In this document: one piece after another, positions 1 to 9,815 of the stretch | How positions within the stretch are numbered: position 1 is the stretch's first letter | Layout of the letters: every line of letters begins with the position of its first letter | Virus record (IMG/VR): IMGVR_UViG_3300031566_005149 | Span: 16,158-80,157 of that record | DNA: 64,000 bases | DNA from: a virus | Strand: one strand, 5' to 3' | Program-made: the position numbers and the translations under genes | The notes under the pieces: generated by a model | What the model was told of the DNA's origin: nothing | Seen by the model: the letters and a program-made list of their open reading frames with translations, nothing else | The model's database searches: none

Positions 1-8
1 TAAAGGAT

Positions 9-1970
9 ATGATCCAAGGCGCTATGCCTGGAGCGAAAGAAAATAAAAGACTGTTTGGAGGTCTCACAGGGACTGGTGGTGAGGATGAGGGTGGGGGCCA
101 AGGAAAACCAGCCTGTATTGGTGTTTATATTTGTGGAGCGGAAAAAAGACGAAAAGTAGAAGAGGCAAAAAAGAAGAAAGATACGAAACAAATTGCGGTG
201 CAAACCAAAAAAGAAAAAAAGAAGAAAGATAAATATGATAAAATAATGATTGGACATACAGCTAAGTCAGCAAAATATTTGCAAAAACATGATAAAAGAG
301 AAAAGAGACGAAGTATATGGAAATTCTTTGGTGCAATTGGTTCTGGGGTAATGAGCTTATTAAGTGGTGTTTTGAGTTTCTTATCCAATCCTTATGTTCT
401 TTTAGCCGGTGCTCTTGCAACAGTTGGAACTATGATAGTAAAATGGTTCCACGCGAACATTACTCCAAAACTCCAGGGCTGGGTAGATAAGCAATTGAAT
501 AGGGCTCGTGAAATAGGCGAAGAATCGAATGTAACGGGTGCAGATATAGGAGCGAGGAGAAAAGGGGATGTAGGAGCAACAAGCAAATTGGCAATGCAAT
601 CGGGTATGAAAAAAGGATTCAATCAGGGTGACTTACCGAAATTTATGCAGCAATATTCTGCGGCTTTTATAGGTGGAAGATATGAATATATGGCAGAGAA
701 TATACTTTTATATGGGGATTACACCGCTGACGAAATAGCCGATCTCCGAATACAACATTTTAAGAAATTTGGTACACAATTTCAATTAAAACAGGAGGGG
801 TGGAGACCTGATAATTGGAATGCTGAGGATGTTCGTAAAACTGGTAGAGCGATTGAAGCAATGTTTCTCTCATGGTTAACAAGTAAGAAAAGAATTGGTG
901 ATGAGGATGCAGATTCTAGAGTAGAGAGAATAAAACAACTTAGAAAAAAATATGGTAAAGATAAATCTGTTAGAGACTTAGATATTTTAGATAAAGCTGA
1001 AAAACATAAAGAGTTCACTGAAAAACAGAAAGCAGAAGAAAAAGCAAAAGGGTTTAGTATAACTGATGCTCACAAATGGGCTTCAAAAAATGGTGGGAAA
1101 CCATCTGAATATTTAGGAAAGACACTTGATCAGGCCAAGGAAATAGCCAAAAAATATGGATCGTCTTTTGTAGCCGAGGTGAAAGCCACTGCAACAATAA
1201 CAGCCGAAAAAGCTCAAGAATTATCAGAGAAATATGGTGGACCCGCAGCCAAATATATGAACAAGACCCTGAAACAAGCTATTGAATATGGAAAAACAGT
1301 AAAAGATAAGGCAGTTACAACAGCTGGTGTTGTCGCAACAATAACAGCCGAAAAAGCTCAAGAATTATCAGAGAAATATGGTGGACCCGCAGCCAAATAT
1401 ATGAACAGGACACTGAAACAAGCTATTGAATATGGACAATCATTTAAAGATAGTATGCTAACCAAAGAAAAAGTAGGAGAATTAAGGGATAAGGCAGTAA
1501 CAACAGCTGGTGATGCCAAAGAAGTGGCAACATCATTATGGGTATCACTCAAAAATTGGCTTTCTGGAGGAGATGAAGATCTCAAGCTAATTGGACCGAA
1601 ACGTCCTGGGGGAGATGATCTCAGGCTAATTGGACCGAAACGTCATGGTAGTTCTGGATATGCTAAAGAAATACTTGAAAATATATCCCCAGAAAGAAAA
1701 TCGTGGATTAGAAGAAATGCAGATAGACTTTTTGCAACCGGTGTCTACACAGCAGAAGAGCTCAAGAAATTGGGTGCAACTTTAAGTGAGAAGGTTGGAG
1801 AGGCTGGTGAGAAGGTTGGAAATGCAGTTAATTCATCAGCTGCATATACGTCCACCACCATATCCAATGCCGTTAGTAATGTAAGTAATGGTGGTGGTGG
1901 TGGTAATAATAATCCATTTATTTCAGATCAAGCAATGACAGATGTTATGTTCGGTCATGCAATGTTTTAA
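9..1970 (+). CDS. Probable tail tape-measure protein, possibly 5'-truncated
   Basis: A 653-residue protein from the ATG at 9. The frame stays open to the window edge, so the true start may lie outside. Residues about 45-100 are very Lys/Glu-rich and helical, and about 105-148 form a long hydrophobic Gly-rich stretch. A helical duplicated segment follows (about 395-475), then a Gly/Asn-rich tail. A long helical protein with a hydrophobic segment, directly upstream of a tube-cap-like gene, fits the T4 gp29-gp48 order, so tape measure is the best guess. It could also be an internal virion protein. No family-specific motif was recognised. Confidence 0.45.
   Translation: MIQGAMPGAKENKRLFGGLTGTGGEDEGGGQGKPACIGVYICGAEKRRKVEEAKKKKDTKQIAVQTKKEKKKKDKYDKIMIGHTAKSAKYLQKHDKREKRRSIWKFFGAIGSGVMSLLSGVLSFLSNPYVLLAGALATVGTMIVKWFHANITPKLQGWVDKQLNRAREIGEESNVTGADIGARRKGDVGATSKLAMQSGMKKGFNQGDLPKFMQQYSAAFIGGRYEYMAENILLYGDYTADEIADLRIQHFKKFGTQFQLKQEGWRPDNWNAEDVRKTGRAIEAMFLSWLTSKKRIGDEDADSRVERIKQLRKKYGKDKSVRDLDILDKAEKHKEFTEKQKAEEKAKGFSITDAHKWASKNGGKPSEYLGKTLDQAKEIAKKYGSSFVAEVKATATITAEKAQELSEKYGGPAAKYMNKTLKQAIEYGKTVKDKAVTTAGVVATITAEKAQELSEKYGGPAAKYMNRTLKQAIEYGQSFKDSMLTKEKVGELRDKAVTTAGDAKEVATSLWVSLKNWLSGGDEDLKLIGPKRPGGDDLRLIGPKRHGSSGYAKEILENISPERKSWIRRNADRLFATGVYTAEELKKLGATLSEKVGEAGEKVGNAVNSSAAYTSTTISNAVSNVSNGGGGGNNNPFISDQAMTDVMFGHAMF
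1191..1436 (+). repeat. Near-identical internal direct repeat, about 100 bp, two copies
   Basis: Two copies, about 1191-1290 and 1332-1431, each encode the same roughly 34-residue segment starting ATITAEKAQELSEKYGG. They differ at very few bases. The 141-bp offset keeps the frame, so the repeat lengthens the protein, as expected for recombination inside a tape-measure-like gene. Confidence 0.8.
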
Positions 1971-1982
1971 GGAGGAGTAAAA

Positions 1983-3368
1983 ATGGGAACAGGAGGAAAA
2001 GGAACAGATCCACGAAGAGCATATAGAAGTGCATACTTCGATGAAGAAATTAATTTTATCATAGGTTATCCACCGCAAGGGGCTACCGATAAAGATTATG
2101 GAACAAGGATAGATACCGTAATAAAAAATTCAATGCCATTAGTGCATATACAACCTGGAATACCAAACTTTACATTGGGTCTTGATTTAATGAGAAGAGA
2201 ACCAGCATTTCGAAACTCTTCCTTCGAAGATCAGTATGCAAGCCCTCAATTAGATCGTTTGGATTCGAGAAGTGATTATGTTACACTTTTGAGAAAACTC
2301 GGATTTTCCTTAAAACAACCGAAGCCGAACGTTACTGGTTTTTTATCATGTGCTTATTTAGCCGATTCATTTCCAACAGATACTTTTACAAATGAATATG
2401 GAGAAAACTTCCTTCAGAAAATGACCAATGTTGGTGGTGAGGGTCTGCATGGAATAACCCAGATGCTGGGTGGTCGATCTCTAACTGACACCATAGACCA
2501 AATGGCAAAAGGAGGAGGAGTCGTTGGAACGGGAGCCAAAGCTGTTAAAGGTGGTCTTGATATGTTAGGAAGTATGGCACAAGAATATGGAGGCCCGACT
2601 CTCAACCGGATTGTTAATAATGCTAATGTTTTAGCAGCCGGTGGAAGAATCGATTTTCCAATGCTATGGAAAAATAGTACCTACACACCATCATACACAA
2701 TGACAATACGATTATACAACCCAAACCCGAATAGCGAAAGAGCAACAGCCAAATATATAATTGGTCCTATAGCCGCTCTTCTATTATTAGGATTACCACA
2801 ATCAGTTGGTGAGGGAGCATATTCGTGGCCATTTATTCACCAATTCTGGTCTCCAGGAATATATAATCTTGATCCTGGGTATATAGCAAGTGTAACTGTT
2901 GTAAAGGGTGGTGATCAACAGCAAATTTCTTGGAAGCAAAGAATGGGTGTTGTAGATGTTAGGATTGATTTTGGTAGTGTATTTAATAGTATTTTATCAG
3001 CATCTTCAGCATCTCGACAAAGACCAACACTTAAAGGTTATTTAAATGCTATGGCTGATGAAAAATTTGGTGTGGTGGGGATAACGGATTTTAGTAAAGT
3101 TAATAATGAAACGGATCAAAGCCCAGCTACTATACAAAAAACTAAAAATATTGGTGCTAATGCTGGTGGTTTAACAAATTCACAGATAAAAGATTATCAA
3201 CAAAACTTATCAGCTAGACGCGGCACATTGGCGACAACACAATCTAAAACACAGTTAGATTTAACAGAGGTGGGTGAAACTATTAAAGCAAGAGTTTCTA
3301 AGGATATTAAAGAAATTGCTGATAATCTTATCGGCTTGATTCCTACTGGAGTGAAAATTAGTTTTTAA
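1983..3368 (+). CDS. Baseplate tail-tube junction/cap protein (gp48/gp54-like)
   Basis: A 461-residue protein with ribosome site GGAGG 5 nt before the ATG, 12 nt after the previous gene. The segment around residues 230-330 carries a motif set I associate with T4-type tube-cap proteins: TPSYTMTIRLYNPNP, then KYIIGPIAALLLLGLPQ, YSWPF, and a closing VDVRIDFGSVF. Such proteins sit on the hub and start tube polymerisation. The gene ends convergently with the next one, sharing 4 bp around TTAA. The choice between gp48 and gp54 cannot be made by eye. Confidence 0.55.
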   Translation: MGTGGKGTDPRRAYRSAYFDEEINFIIGYPPQGATDKDYGTRIDTVIKNSMPLVHIQPGIPNFTLGLDLMRREPAFRNSSFEDQYASPQLDRLDSRSDYVTLLRKLGFSLKQPKPNVTGFLSCAYLADSFPTDTFTNEYGENFLQKMTNVGGEGLHGITQMLGGRSLTDTIDQMAKGGGVVGTGAKAVKGGLDMLGSMAQEYGGPTLNRIVNNANVLAAGGRIDFPMLWKNSTYTPSYTMTIRLYNPNPNSERATAKYIIGPIAALLLLGLPQSVGEGAYSWPFIHQFWSPGIYNLDPGYIASVTVVKGGDQQQISWKQRMGVVDVRIDFGSVFNSILSASSASRQRPTLKGYLNAMADEKFGVVGITDFSKVNNETDQSPATIQKTKNIGANAGGLTNSQIKDYQQNLSARRGTLATTQSKTQLDLTEVGETIKARVSKDIKEIADNLIGLIPTGVKISF

Positions 3369-4489
3369 CAGAATAGATTTCTAAAACTTATTGTAATGTA
3401 TAAAGCCACAAATAACTCAAGGGAAATTTTGTCTCTTTGAGAAGTTTTACCAGAAGTAGAATATATCGATTCAAACATAGAATTCGTGAATACTACAATC
3501 AAATTCCTAAATAAAAATGAATCTTTATAATTCCTAACCATCATAAACTTTTTAACTATCTTAAAGAAGTTAGGTCCACATAAGCTTGAGGTATCAAGTA
3601 TTTCTTTTAAAAAACTGGTTAAAATAATTTTTACATTGTCTTGCGACGACTTGTTATGAATTATAGTTATGATACCTTCGGCTAAATTATTTTTTACACG
3701 ACTGATCGTCTTGGCTTCTTCTATTGCTTTTCTATCATAGTTTTTATAAACATACATACTTTTCAAAAATCTTTCTATCGCTGCTGTCTTTCCGGTGTCA
3801 GCAGTTGTTGTTTGAAACATATTTTTATCATCGTCTGATGGAGCTTCTTTCTCTGATCCTATTGATTTCCCATCAACAATATTTCTATGGTACGCGTTCA
3901 TAAAAGATCTCGTACTTTGATTAACTCGATCTTTACCATCGTGCATAAAGCGAATCATCAATTCAGGATTCCACTCACTATTTTTTATTTTGGTATAAAA
4001 TTTTTTATGAATATGTTTAGTCAAAAATACCAAAGCGCTAGCAATTGTTTTATGTTTAAGAAATAGATGGACCTTTACAACATTCTCCATTGTGTATCGA
4101 AAAACATCTGGATTGCAAAAATTTGGAAGGAATTTGTGATAACTACCTCCATAAGCTTTTATCATAAAATAAATTAATATGTCTTCTGCCATTTTTTCTT
4201 TATTGGCTTTTGCAAATCGATAATATAGATAACCTAAAATAAATGTAAATGGAACTCTATAAGTTGAACCTTTACCTTTTGTTCCTGCTTCATTAGCATT
4301 TTGTTTTGCTGCATTGCGTACAAATTTTTCATCTACACCAAGTTCTCTGTAGAGCTTAAATTGAAATAGTTTGGTGTGAATTTCAGCACATGGCTCACTC
4401 AAAGCATTAAGATGTACACCAACCTCTTTTGCTATTAATCTATACACTCTCTGTGGATTAAATTTTATTTTTTTATCTAATATCTCCAT
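3365..4489 (-). CDS. Conserved virion-region protein of unknown function
   Basis: A 374-residue, basic, mainly helical protein without signal peptide or clear motif. It is the last gene of the minus-strand baseplate operon, overlapping the stop of the gp6-like gene by one base, so it is probably co-translated with baseplate wedge proteins. A structural or assembly role is inferred from position only. Confidence 0.6.
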   Translation of the reverse strand: MEILDKKIKFNPQRVYRLIAKEVGVHLNALSEPCAEIHTKLFQFKLYRELGVDEKFVRNAAKQNANEAGTKGKGSTYRVPFTFILGYLYYRFAKANKEKMAEDILIYFMIKAYGGSYHKFLPNFCNPDVFRYTMENVVKVHLFLKHKTIASALVFLTKHIHKKFYTKIKNSEWNPELMIRFMHDGKDRVNQSTRSFMNAYHRNIVDGKSIGSEKEAPSDDDKNMFQTTTADTGKTAAIERFLKSMYVYKNYDRKAIEEAKTISRVKNNLAEGIITIIHNKSSQDNVKIILTSFLKEILDTSSLCGPNFFKIVKKFMMVRNYKDSFLFRNLIVVFTNSMFESIYSTSGKTSQRDKISLELFVALYITISFRNLFC

Positions 4490-6954
4490 TATGAGAACAC
4501 CCTTATGATCATATTATCTTCATCAAAATATACATACTCAGGCCCATAACGAAGTAGAGTTTCTTGAGTGAAATCATTTATATCAAAGTTAAAGAATATA
4601 CTTGACTGAGGCTGTCTCAAAACAACATGATCAACACCTTCAAGCCCTTGAACGACATCTATAATTTCCGAGCGATATATATTTTTGTTAATACCGAACC
4701 TACTTGTAAATTCTGTTGATATCGCTGTTACCACGGAATCTCTTAGATTACCATTTGTTGCTGAATAAGTGGATGATTTAAAAACATCTATTTCAAGAAT
4801 TAATGGTATATCATAACTTGGATCGACCCAACCAAAAACTGAGAAAATATATTTACGATTCTTATTCGTAACGAAAACCATATTGTCTGATTTTGGTGTT
4901 ATAAATGTGAATGTGAGTGCTGTTGCATCAGCTAATACAGCAATGTTATTATCTTGACCGGCAAATGAACCCTTACCATTCAGAACAATATATCTATCAC
5001 CGCTACTACCAGATATAGGCGGGACAGATAGAATATCTATGACAGGGAGGATACTAACATCGTTTAACTGCATGTTCTCCAGTTCACCAGTTGTATTGGC
5101 TAACTTGAAATTAACAAAGTCGGTTAACATTTTATAATCTTTGAATGTTACTTCAGTGATCAATTTTTGCATAACGGTAGTTTCAAATGAAACTTGATCT
5201 ATTGAATCGTAGTAGTCTTTTTCTACCACAGGAATATCATACACAATATATCCAGTTGAATCTGACACGACATTTGATGTTGAAAAATCAGATAGATCTT
5301 TTCTAAATGTAAATGTTGTTTGATACTGACCGATTAAACCGTCACTTGGGTGACTGATTGTAAAATAATAGGTATTTTCATTAGAAGGCAAAACGGTATA
5401 ATCTGGAAAAGAGAAAGTGAATTGGCTTGCTGTAGCATCATTGATCATATCATAATCTTGACCAGTTTCCAATATTTCTATTTCGCATGATGTTGTTTCA
5501 GAATCAGTTTCACTAGATGTATATGATAGTGTAAATTCAGCGCCAGAACCAACTTGTTTTACATCTAATTTTGTAGCTGTGATGTTGTATGGATCTCCGT
5601 AGCTGGTGACAAGAACTGGAATCTGTTCAATTTCAGTTGCAATATAAAAATATGTTGCGATGGTATTTAGAACTTCAATTTGCATATCAAAAATAGTGAG
5701 ATAATTGACACCATTATGGGATATGACTGTGTGTTTGGGAACGTATGTGTTTGTGAAAGTATGATATAGATTTCTTGATGGAACAATTTCACTATTAAAA
5801 TTCAATGTGGTAAATAATGATATTTCATTAACTTTTATATCCGATCTTTTGAGAACTGGGAGAGAGTTCTGATTTAAAGGTGAATCATCAATAATAACAT
5901 TAGCATTAATATAATCATTTTCAGAAACCAAACGTTCCAGAGCTGTCAAGTTTGTTATTGCATTTCTTCTAATTTCATCTAAAGATTCTTCGTCATCACC
6001 ACCTATAGCCGCTTCAGTATTTGTTATTGAGTAATTAACAATTTGAGTTAATCCAGCTACTGTTGTGCTGTAAATTCTTTGTCCTTGTGTAACCGTTCCA
6101 ATAACAACATTTCCATTCTCACCATCTGTAATTTGAGTTGTTACTCTAACTTTTGAACCTCCAGGTGGTTGATAACCAATCAGTCCATTTCCAAATTGAA
6201 GTGTAAAACCATCATCCGTTCTCCTGACAACATAGCCTTTTGTTGTGGCTTCCATCAAAAACAAACTTGCAATTTCTGTGTATTCAGTATATCCAGCTTG
6301 TTCAAGTTCCTGCACTTCAACAACAACATCACTAATTTTTCCATCTATAAGTACGTCCAAGGTAATAAATTGATATACCTGTAAGTCCTCATTAATTTGA
6401 AATTCTTGTTCGTCTTCTTTATATTGACTAAACGGCAATACAAAATAAGCAACTTGTTCAGATATTGTTACAGGCATATTAAAGACTTTTGTGCCTTCAG
6501 TTAAAACCGCTGTTACGGAAGCGTTGTTTGTGACGGTGACTTCTGTTGACCAATACGAACTAAAAATAATATCATCAGTTCCTTTAACTTCAAATCCTTC
6601 TGGAATTGAAAAGGTAGCAACATTATCTTCAAAAGTTAAAGGAACAGCAAATAAAACATTTAGAGAAGATGATGTAGCTGTTTCTGCACTATAACCTAGA
6701 TATGCAGCTAAATTATATATAGAAGATGGAAGTTGAGCTTTTGTGAGAAAAAATTCTTTATACGTTGAAATTTGATAAAATAAAACATTGGATGTGATAG
6801 TAGATAGAATTTCCACCATGAATGATAAAAAAGATGATTTTGTCAGATCAACATTCTCAAGTTCCAAATAGGTTTGAAGGAACGTTATAATCTGAGATCT
6901 TATTTGATCCCTACTTTTATATACTGCTTCAGATGTTGTTGTCGTTGTCGCCAT
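4489..6954 (-). CDS. Baseplate wedge protein, gp6 / baseplate J-like
   Basis: An 821-residue protein. The N-terminal 100 residues are helical. The central part has the Baseplate_J hallmark: FGNGLIGYQPPGGSKVRV (about residue 255), then a GENGNV turn, then AIGGDDEESLDEIRRNA and a SENDY element. These match T4 gp6 and P2 gpJ proteins that form the wedge ring around the hub. The long C-terminal half is beta-rich and probably mediates wedge contacts. It lies downstream of the gp25-like gene, as in many myophages. Confidence 0.9.
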   Translation of the reverse strand: MATTTTTSEAVYKSRDQIRSQIITFLQTYLELENVDLTKSSFLSFMVEILSTITSNVLFYQISTYKEFFLTKAQLPSSIYNLAAYLGYSAETATSSSLNVLFAVPLTFEDNVATFSIPEGFEVKGTDDIIFSSYWSTEVTVTNNASVTAVLTEGTKVFNMPVTISEQVAYFVLPFSQYKEDEQEFQINEDLQVYQFITLDVLIDGKISDVVVEVQELEQAGYTEYTEIASLFLMEATTKGYVVRRTDDGFTLQFGNGLIGYQPPGGSKVRVTTQITDGENGNVVIGTVTQGQRIYSTTVAGLTQIVNYSITNTEAAIGGDDEESLDEIRRNAITNLTALERLVSENDYINANVIIDDSPLNQNSLPVLKRSDIKVNEISLFTTLNFNSEIVPSRNLYHTFTNTYVPKHTVISHNGVNYLTIFDMQIEVLNTIATYFYIATEIEQIPVLVTSYGDPYNITATKLDVKQVGSGAEFTLSYTSSETDSETTSCEIEILETGQDYDMINDATASQFTFSFPDYTVLPSNENTYYFTISHPSDGLIGQYQTTFTFRKDLSDFSTSNVVSDSTGYIVYDIPVVEKDYYDSIDQVSFETTVMQKLITEVTFKDYKMLTDFVNFKLANTTGELENMQLNDVSILPVIDILSVPPISGSSGDRYIVLNGKGSFAGQDNNIAVLADATALTFTFITPKSDNMVFVTNKNRKYIFSVFGWVDPSYDIPLILEIDVFKSSTYSATNGNLRDSVVTAISTEFTSRFGINKNIYRSEIIDVVQGLEGVDHVVLRQPQSSIFFNFDINDFTQETLLRYGPEYVYFDEDNMIIRVFS

Positions 6955-6972
6955 ATCTAATCTCCAATCTCC

Positions 6973-7623
6973 TTAGACAAAATAGAAACCACTATTTTTA
7001 TCATAGAATGTGTTTTTTAATCTTTCTCTTATAATTTCATTCTTAAGTAAAAGCCTTGTCAAAAATGTTGAATTAGGAATGGTGTGAATATTTTTATCAT
7101 AATCAAAGAAAACATATGTATCTTGAACTTGTTCTTCAAGTTGGGTTTCAGTAACACTCTGTTCAACCTTTACTCTAACCCTCCAAAAAGTAAAATCAGT
7201 ATTAACCGATTTCTCAACACCAGAAACATTATAAACTGGATAGACATCATTAGTTGGCCTTAGAAAATTTTGCTCAAATTTGATTTTGTCATTTGGCAAT
7301 GGTGTAATGCCATAAGAACTCGGTATTACAAATGATGTTTCACCTTCTTTTACATAACCAATATCCTGAGCATCAAAAGATGTAGTAATTTCTTCTGAAT
7401 AATAAATTGGGAGCAACAATATTTTATTCCATCTAACTCCACTGAATTCACCAACTCGATCATATGACCCAGCAAAAACATTTTCATCTTCCCAAATTGT
7501 TTCAGGGCCATCTATATGATAATAAGTTGATAAAAAGGAAACAACATTCTCAGCATACTTATCATACACCATACGTTGATATTCGTTGATGTATGTATAT
7601 ATGTTACTAAATTTTTGTGCCAT
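6973..7623 (-). CDS. Baseplate-associated structural protein between gp25 and gp6
   Basis: A 216-residue protein with many aromatic residues and a pattern such as SFVIPSSYG, FFDYDKNIHT and a terminal NSGFYFV. It starts one base from the end of the gp25-like gene and precedes the gp6-like gene, so it is very likely a wedge component. Its position would suit gp53, but I could not confirm similarity. Confidence 0.65.
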   Translation of the reverse strand: MAQKFSNIYTYINEYQRMVYDKYAENVVSFLSTYYHIDGPETIWEDENVFAGSYDRVGEFSGVRWNKILLLPIYYSEEITTSFDAQDIGYVKEGETSFVIPSSYGITPLPNDKIKFEQNFLRPTNDVYPVYNVSGVEKSVNTDFTFWRVRVKVEQSVTETQLEEQVQDTYVFFDYDKNIHTIPNSTFLTRLLLKNEIIRERLKNTFYDKNSGFYFV

Positions 7624-8057
7624 TATATTTGTTGTTCCTCTATTGGTACTGTTGAATCATCAAATTTAATAGAAATTTCACCACGCTCACCTTTGAAACC
7701 ACACTCAAGATTAACATTAAAACCTTTTTTATCTGGCAATAGTGTTATAAATATATTCAATATTTCAGCTCTAGCATCATAGTTTTCAATTCTAGTTTGA
7801 ACTTCTGTTTTAATAGCTTCCACTGTTCCATCATCAGCTGGCTCAAAAATGAGTTTATATAAATTACTACCAAAATTGGGATCATAGATATATGACCCCA
7901 ACGGTGTTAGTAAAATATTATTCCAGGAGTTTAATATGACATCTATATTTCGTATTCTTTTAAAATCCCCAATAGAAGAAATTCTCGGAATGAAATCGTG
8001 AGGCTGTACATCCGTTCCTACTGCCGATTTAATAAAACGTTCTAAAAGATTAGCCAT
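7623..8057 (-). CDS. Baseplate wedge protein gp25-like (GPW_gp25 family)
   Basis: 144 residues, the normal size of the family. It shows the lysozyme-like gp25 pattern: an early hydrophobic helix, then LLTPLGSYIYDPNFGSNLYK followed by a LIFEPADD segment, and a beta-rich C-terminus. In T4, gp25 joins wedges to the hub and triggers sheath assembly. It overlaps the following unit by one base and belongs to the same operon. Confidence 0.9.
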   Translation of the reverse strand: MANLLERFIKSAVGTDVQPHDFIPRISSIGDFKRIRNIDVILNSWNNILLTPLGSYIYDPNFGSNLYKLIFEPADDGTVEAIKTEVQTRIENYDARAEILNIFITLLPDKKGFNVNLECGFKGERGEISIKFDDSTVPIEEQQI

Positions 8058-8283
8058 TTTTCAACTCCTTGATCAATTTTTCTTTATCCTCTTCTAGCTT
8101 GTTTTTCCATTTGAGCATATTCTTTAATTTAAGAACAGGCATATTCATAACACTATCATATGGTTGCTTTAATAATTCAATTGCAGCGAAAACTTCATCT
8201 TCCCAATTCTTTTTGAAGGATTCAATATCATTTTCACTATTCGAGTGTGTGTACCATACGAAAAAAGTTATCGACCAAATCAA
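8050..8283 (-). CDS. Second part of a tail-assembly chaperone, probably made by frameshift or TTG start
   Basis: 77 codons, overlapping the end of the upstream gene by 47 nt in another frame and running to the gp25-like gene. There is no ATG near its beginning; the only plausible start is TTG at 8283, with AGGAGG (8293-8298) 9 nt upstream. The overlap contains a CTTTTTTC run (8260-8267). The product is Lys/Glu-rich and helical after a VWYT segment. The arrangement resembles the gpG/gpGT chaperone pair just after a tail-tube gene. Confidence 0.55.
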   Translation of the reverse strand: MIWSITFFVWYTHSNSENDIESFKKNWEDEVFAAIELLKQPYDSVMNMPVLKLKNMLKWKNKLEEDKEKLIKELKNG

Positions 8284-9025
8284 GGTCTAGTTCCTCCTCT
8301 TCACCACACATAGGACAAGTCACTCTCATCTTCAACTCAATCCCGTAGCTGCCCAATTTATCTTTATACTCTTTGAATATTGCCCTCTTATCGTTTGGGG
8401 GTAATGCTCTGTAAGCATCCACAATATCTTCTCGTGTTGAATAAACTACTGAATCCTGGCCTTTAACATTTTCCGTAAAATTCTCAATGATTAAAGTTTC
8501 AGTCATAAGATCAAGTACTTTAGAATTATTACCAGCCAGCTTCATTGCTTCTTGTTCATCTTTTAAAGTCGGCTGTCTAATGGATACACTAACACTATCC
8601 ATAACAGGTAGCTGTATCTGAAACTTGGCGTCTAGAATATTTTGATCTTCTGGATATGAATTCATTGAAAATGTTGATGATGCTTTTATCGTGATCGCAT
8701 GAGTTTTTCCACATGAGCCACACGATACATCATAATTACGAACTTCTTCATAAGTGATATGATACAATCCATATAATAATGCATCCCTATCCTTCAATGT
8801 CAGCTTCGTCAAAAAGTCTTCAAAAGATTTAACATCATTTGGTGGGACTGTAACACAATCAAAAATACAACGATTTAAATGATCTGTCACAACAGAAGGA
8901 GAAAGAAGACTTCCTTTGAGCCTCTCTTCCTCCTGAACTGACATTGATTTAAGTCTAAAAGACTTGTTGGTATGTGGCGTTATGACCTCATACTCTGGAA
9001 ATTTCTGTTGAAATCCTGTAAACAT
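8237..9025 (-). CDS. gp26-like baseplate hub / tail assembly chaperone with zinc site
   Basis: A 262-residue protein resembling the T4_baseplate (gp26) family: an N-terminal FPEYEVITPHTNKSFRLKSM segment, a central helical part, and two Cys pairs, CGSCG near 118 and CPMCG near 243, that probably bind zinc. It ends with tandem stops TAG-TGA. It lies directly after the tube gene, where other phages keep the frameshifted chaperone that coats the tape measure. Hub subunit and chaperone roles are both possible. Confidence 0.65.
   Translation of the reverse strand: MFTGFQQKFPEYEVITPHTNKSFRLKSMSVQEEERLKGSLLSPSVVTDHLNRCIFDCVTVPPNDVKSFEDFLTKLTLKDRDALLYGLYHITYEEVRNYDVSCGSCGKTHAITIKASSTFSMNSYPEDQNILDAKFQIQLPVMDSVSVSIRQPTLKDEQEAMKLAGNNSKVLDLMTETLIIENFTENVKGQDSVVYSTREDIVDAYRALPPNDKRAIFKEYKDKLGSYGIELKMRVTCPMCGEEEELDLDLVDNFFRMVHTLE
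8260..8298 (-). other. Candidate recoding site: AGGAGG, TTG and CTTTTTTC run
   Basis: On the minus strand AGGAGG (8298-8293) is followed 9 nt later by TTG (8283-8281), then by a six-T run (8266-8261) inside the overlap of the two chaperone frames. The downstream frame is +1 (equivalently -2) relative to the first. Either internal initiation at TTG or slippage on the T run would express the second frame. Confidence 0.45.
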
Positions 9026-9075
9026 GGTTATGTCTCCTTTCCGTTCTCTATTTATTAATTATTCTAAATACGATT

Positions 9076-9795
9076 TTAGGTTCCAGCACTAATGCGGTTA
9101 CCATAATTTTCAATACTTGCTTTAGCAGCATAAACACTATCAGATAATGATTGACATTTTGTTTTAACCCAGTTTTCATGCCAAATATAATCTACATTGA
9201 ATTCAACTTCAATGTCTAGACGCCCGACAGTTTCTACATCACTGGTAAAAAGATCTTGTGGATCTTTAGTTGGAAAAACACCATCATAAGCAGCATAATA
9301 TTCAACCTGTTTTCCATCTGGAGCTGTGGTCCAATAATACATAATAGCAGCATATGTTGATTTGGTATATCCAGATAACGAATCTGTATCTTGTAGATTA
9401 GACACACCGGTTCTGTAGTCTCGAATCATTTTTACCCAACCATGCATAATGTTAGTTGTTGGTGTTCCATTGAATTCTAAAAACTTAACTGACACAGAGT
9501 TTCCATAGTCAATGTTTCCAGGGACTGCCCATTTGATACCACCCAACCCAGTGTATTCAATTTTGTTGAGTGTTCCACCTGGAGGTGTTACTGAAAGACA
9601 GGCACCAGCCATATAATTTCCTAGGTCTAATATGTTGTCAAAACCAGTGTATGATTTCAAACCAACTGGAAGTGCAGCCATGTAAATGAAATGATAACCT
9701 GTTAGATATGGATCGGCCACACCAGTAAGTGTACCACCAAAGTTTCTGGATAACCTATTGCCTGGGACCTTTGCGAACGAATTTTTTAAAGCCAT
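9076..9795 (-). CDS. Tail tube protein (gp19-like)
   Basis: A 239-residue beta-rich protein of usual tube size. It begins with a flexible segment and has a tube-like core with LDLGNYMAGACLSVTPPGG, a conserved surface loop about DYRTGVSN, and a C-terminal VGRLDIEVEFNVDYIW strand. The ribosome site is GGAGG. It lies between the sheath side and the chaperone genes, as expected. It would polymerise into the inner tube. Confidence 0.8.
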   Translation of the reverse strand: MALKNSFAKVPGNRLSRNFGGTLTGVADPYLTGYHFIYMAALPVGLKSYTGFDNILDLGNYMAGACLSVTPPGGTLNKIEYTGLGGIKWAVPGNIDYGNSVSVKFLEFNGTPTTNIMHGWVKMIRDYRTGVSNLQDTDSLSGYTKSTYAAIMYYWTTAPDGKQVEYYAAYDGVFPTKDPQDLFTSDVETVGRLDIEVEFNVDYIWHENWVKTKCQSLSDSVYAAKASIENYGNRISAGT

Positions 9796-9815
9796 CTTGA
9801 TGTCCTCCGTTTTAT

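Noticed and set aside
9026-9070. GAGAACGG before the gp26-like gene as motif B
   Set aside because: AGAACA is broken and the TAAAT box is on the wrong side.
9796-9815. T4 late-promoter-like TTATAAATA before the tube gene
   Set aside because: One isolated AT-rich match, overlapping the end of the HAD gene, not repeated at other late genes in that form.
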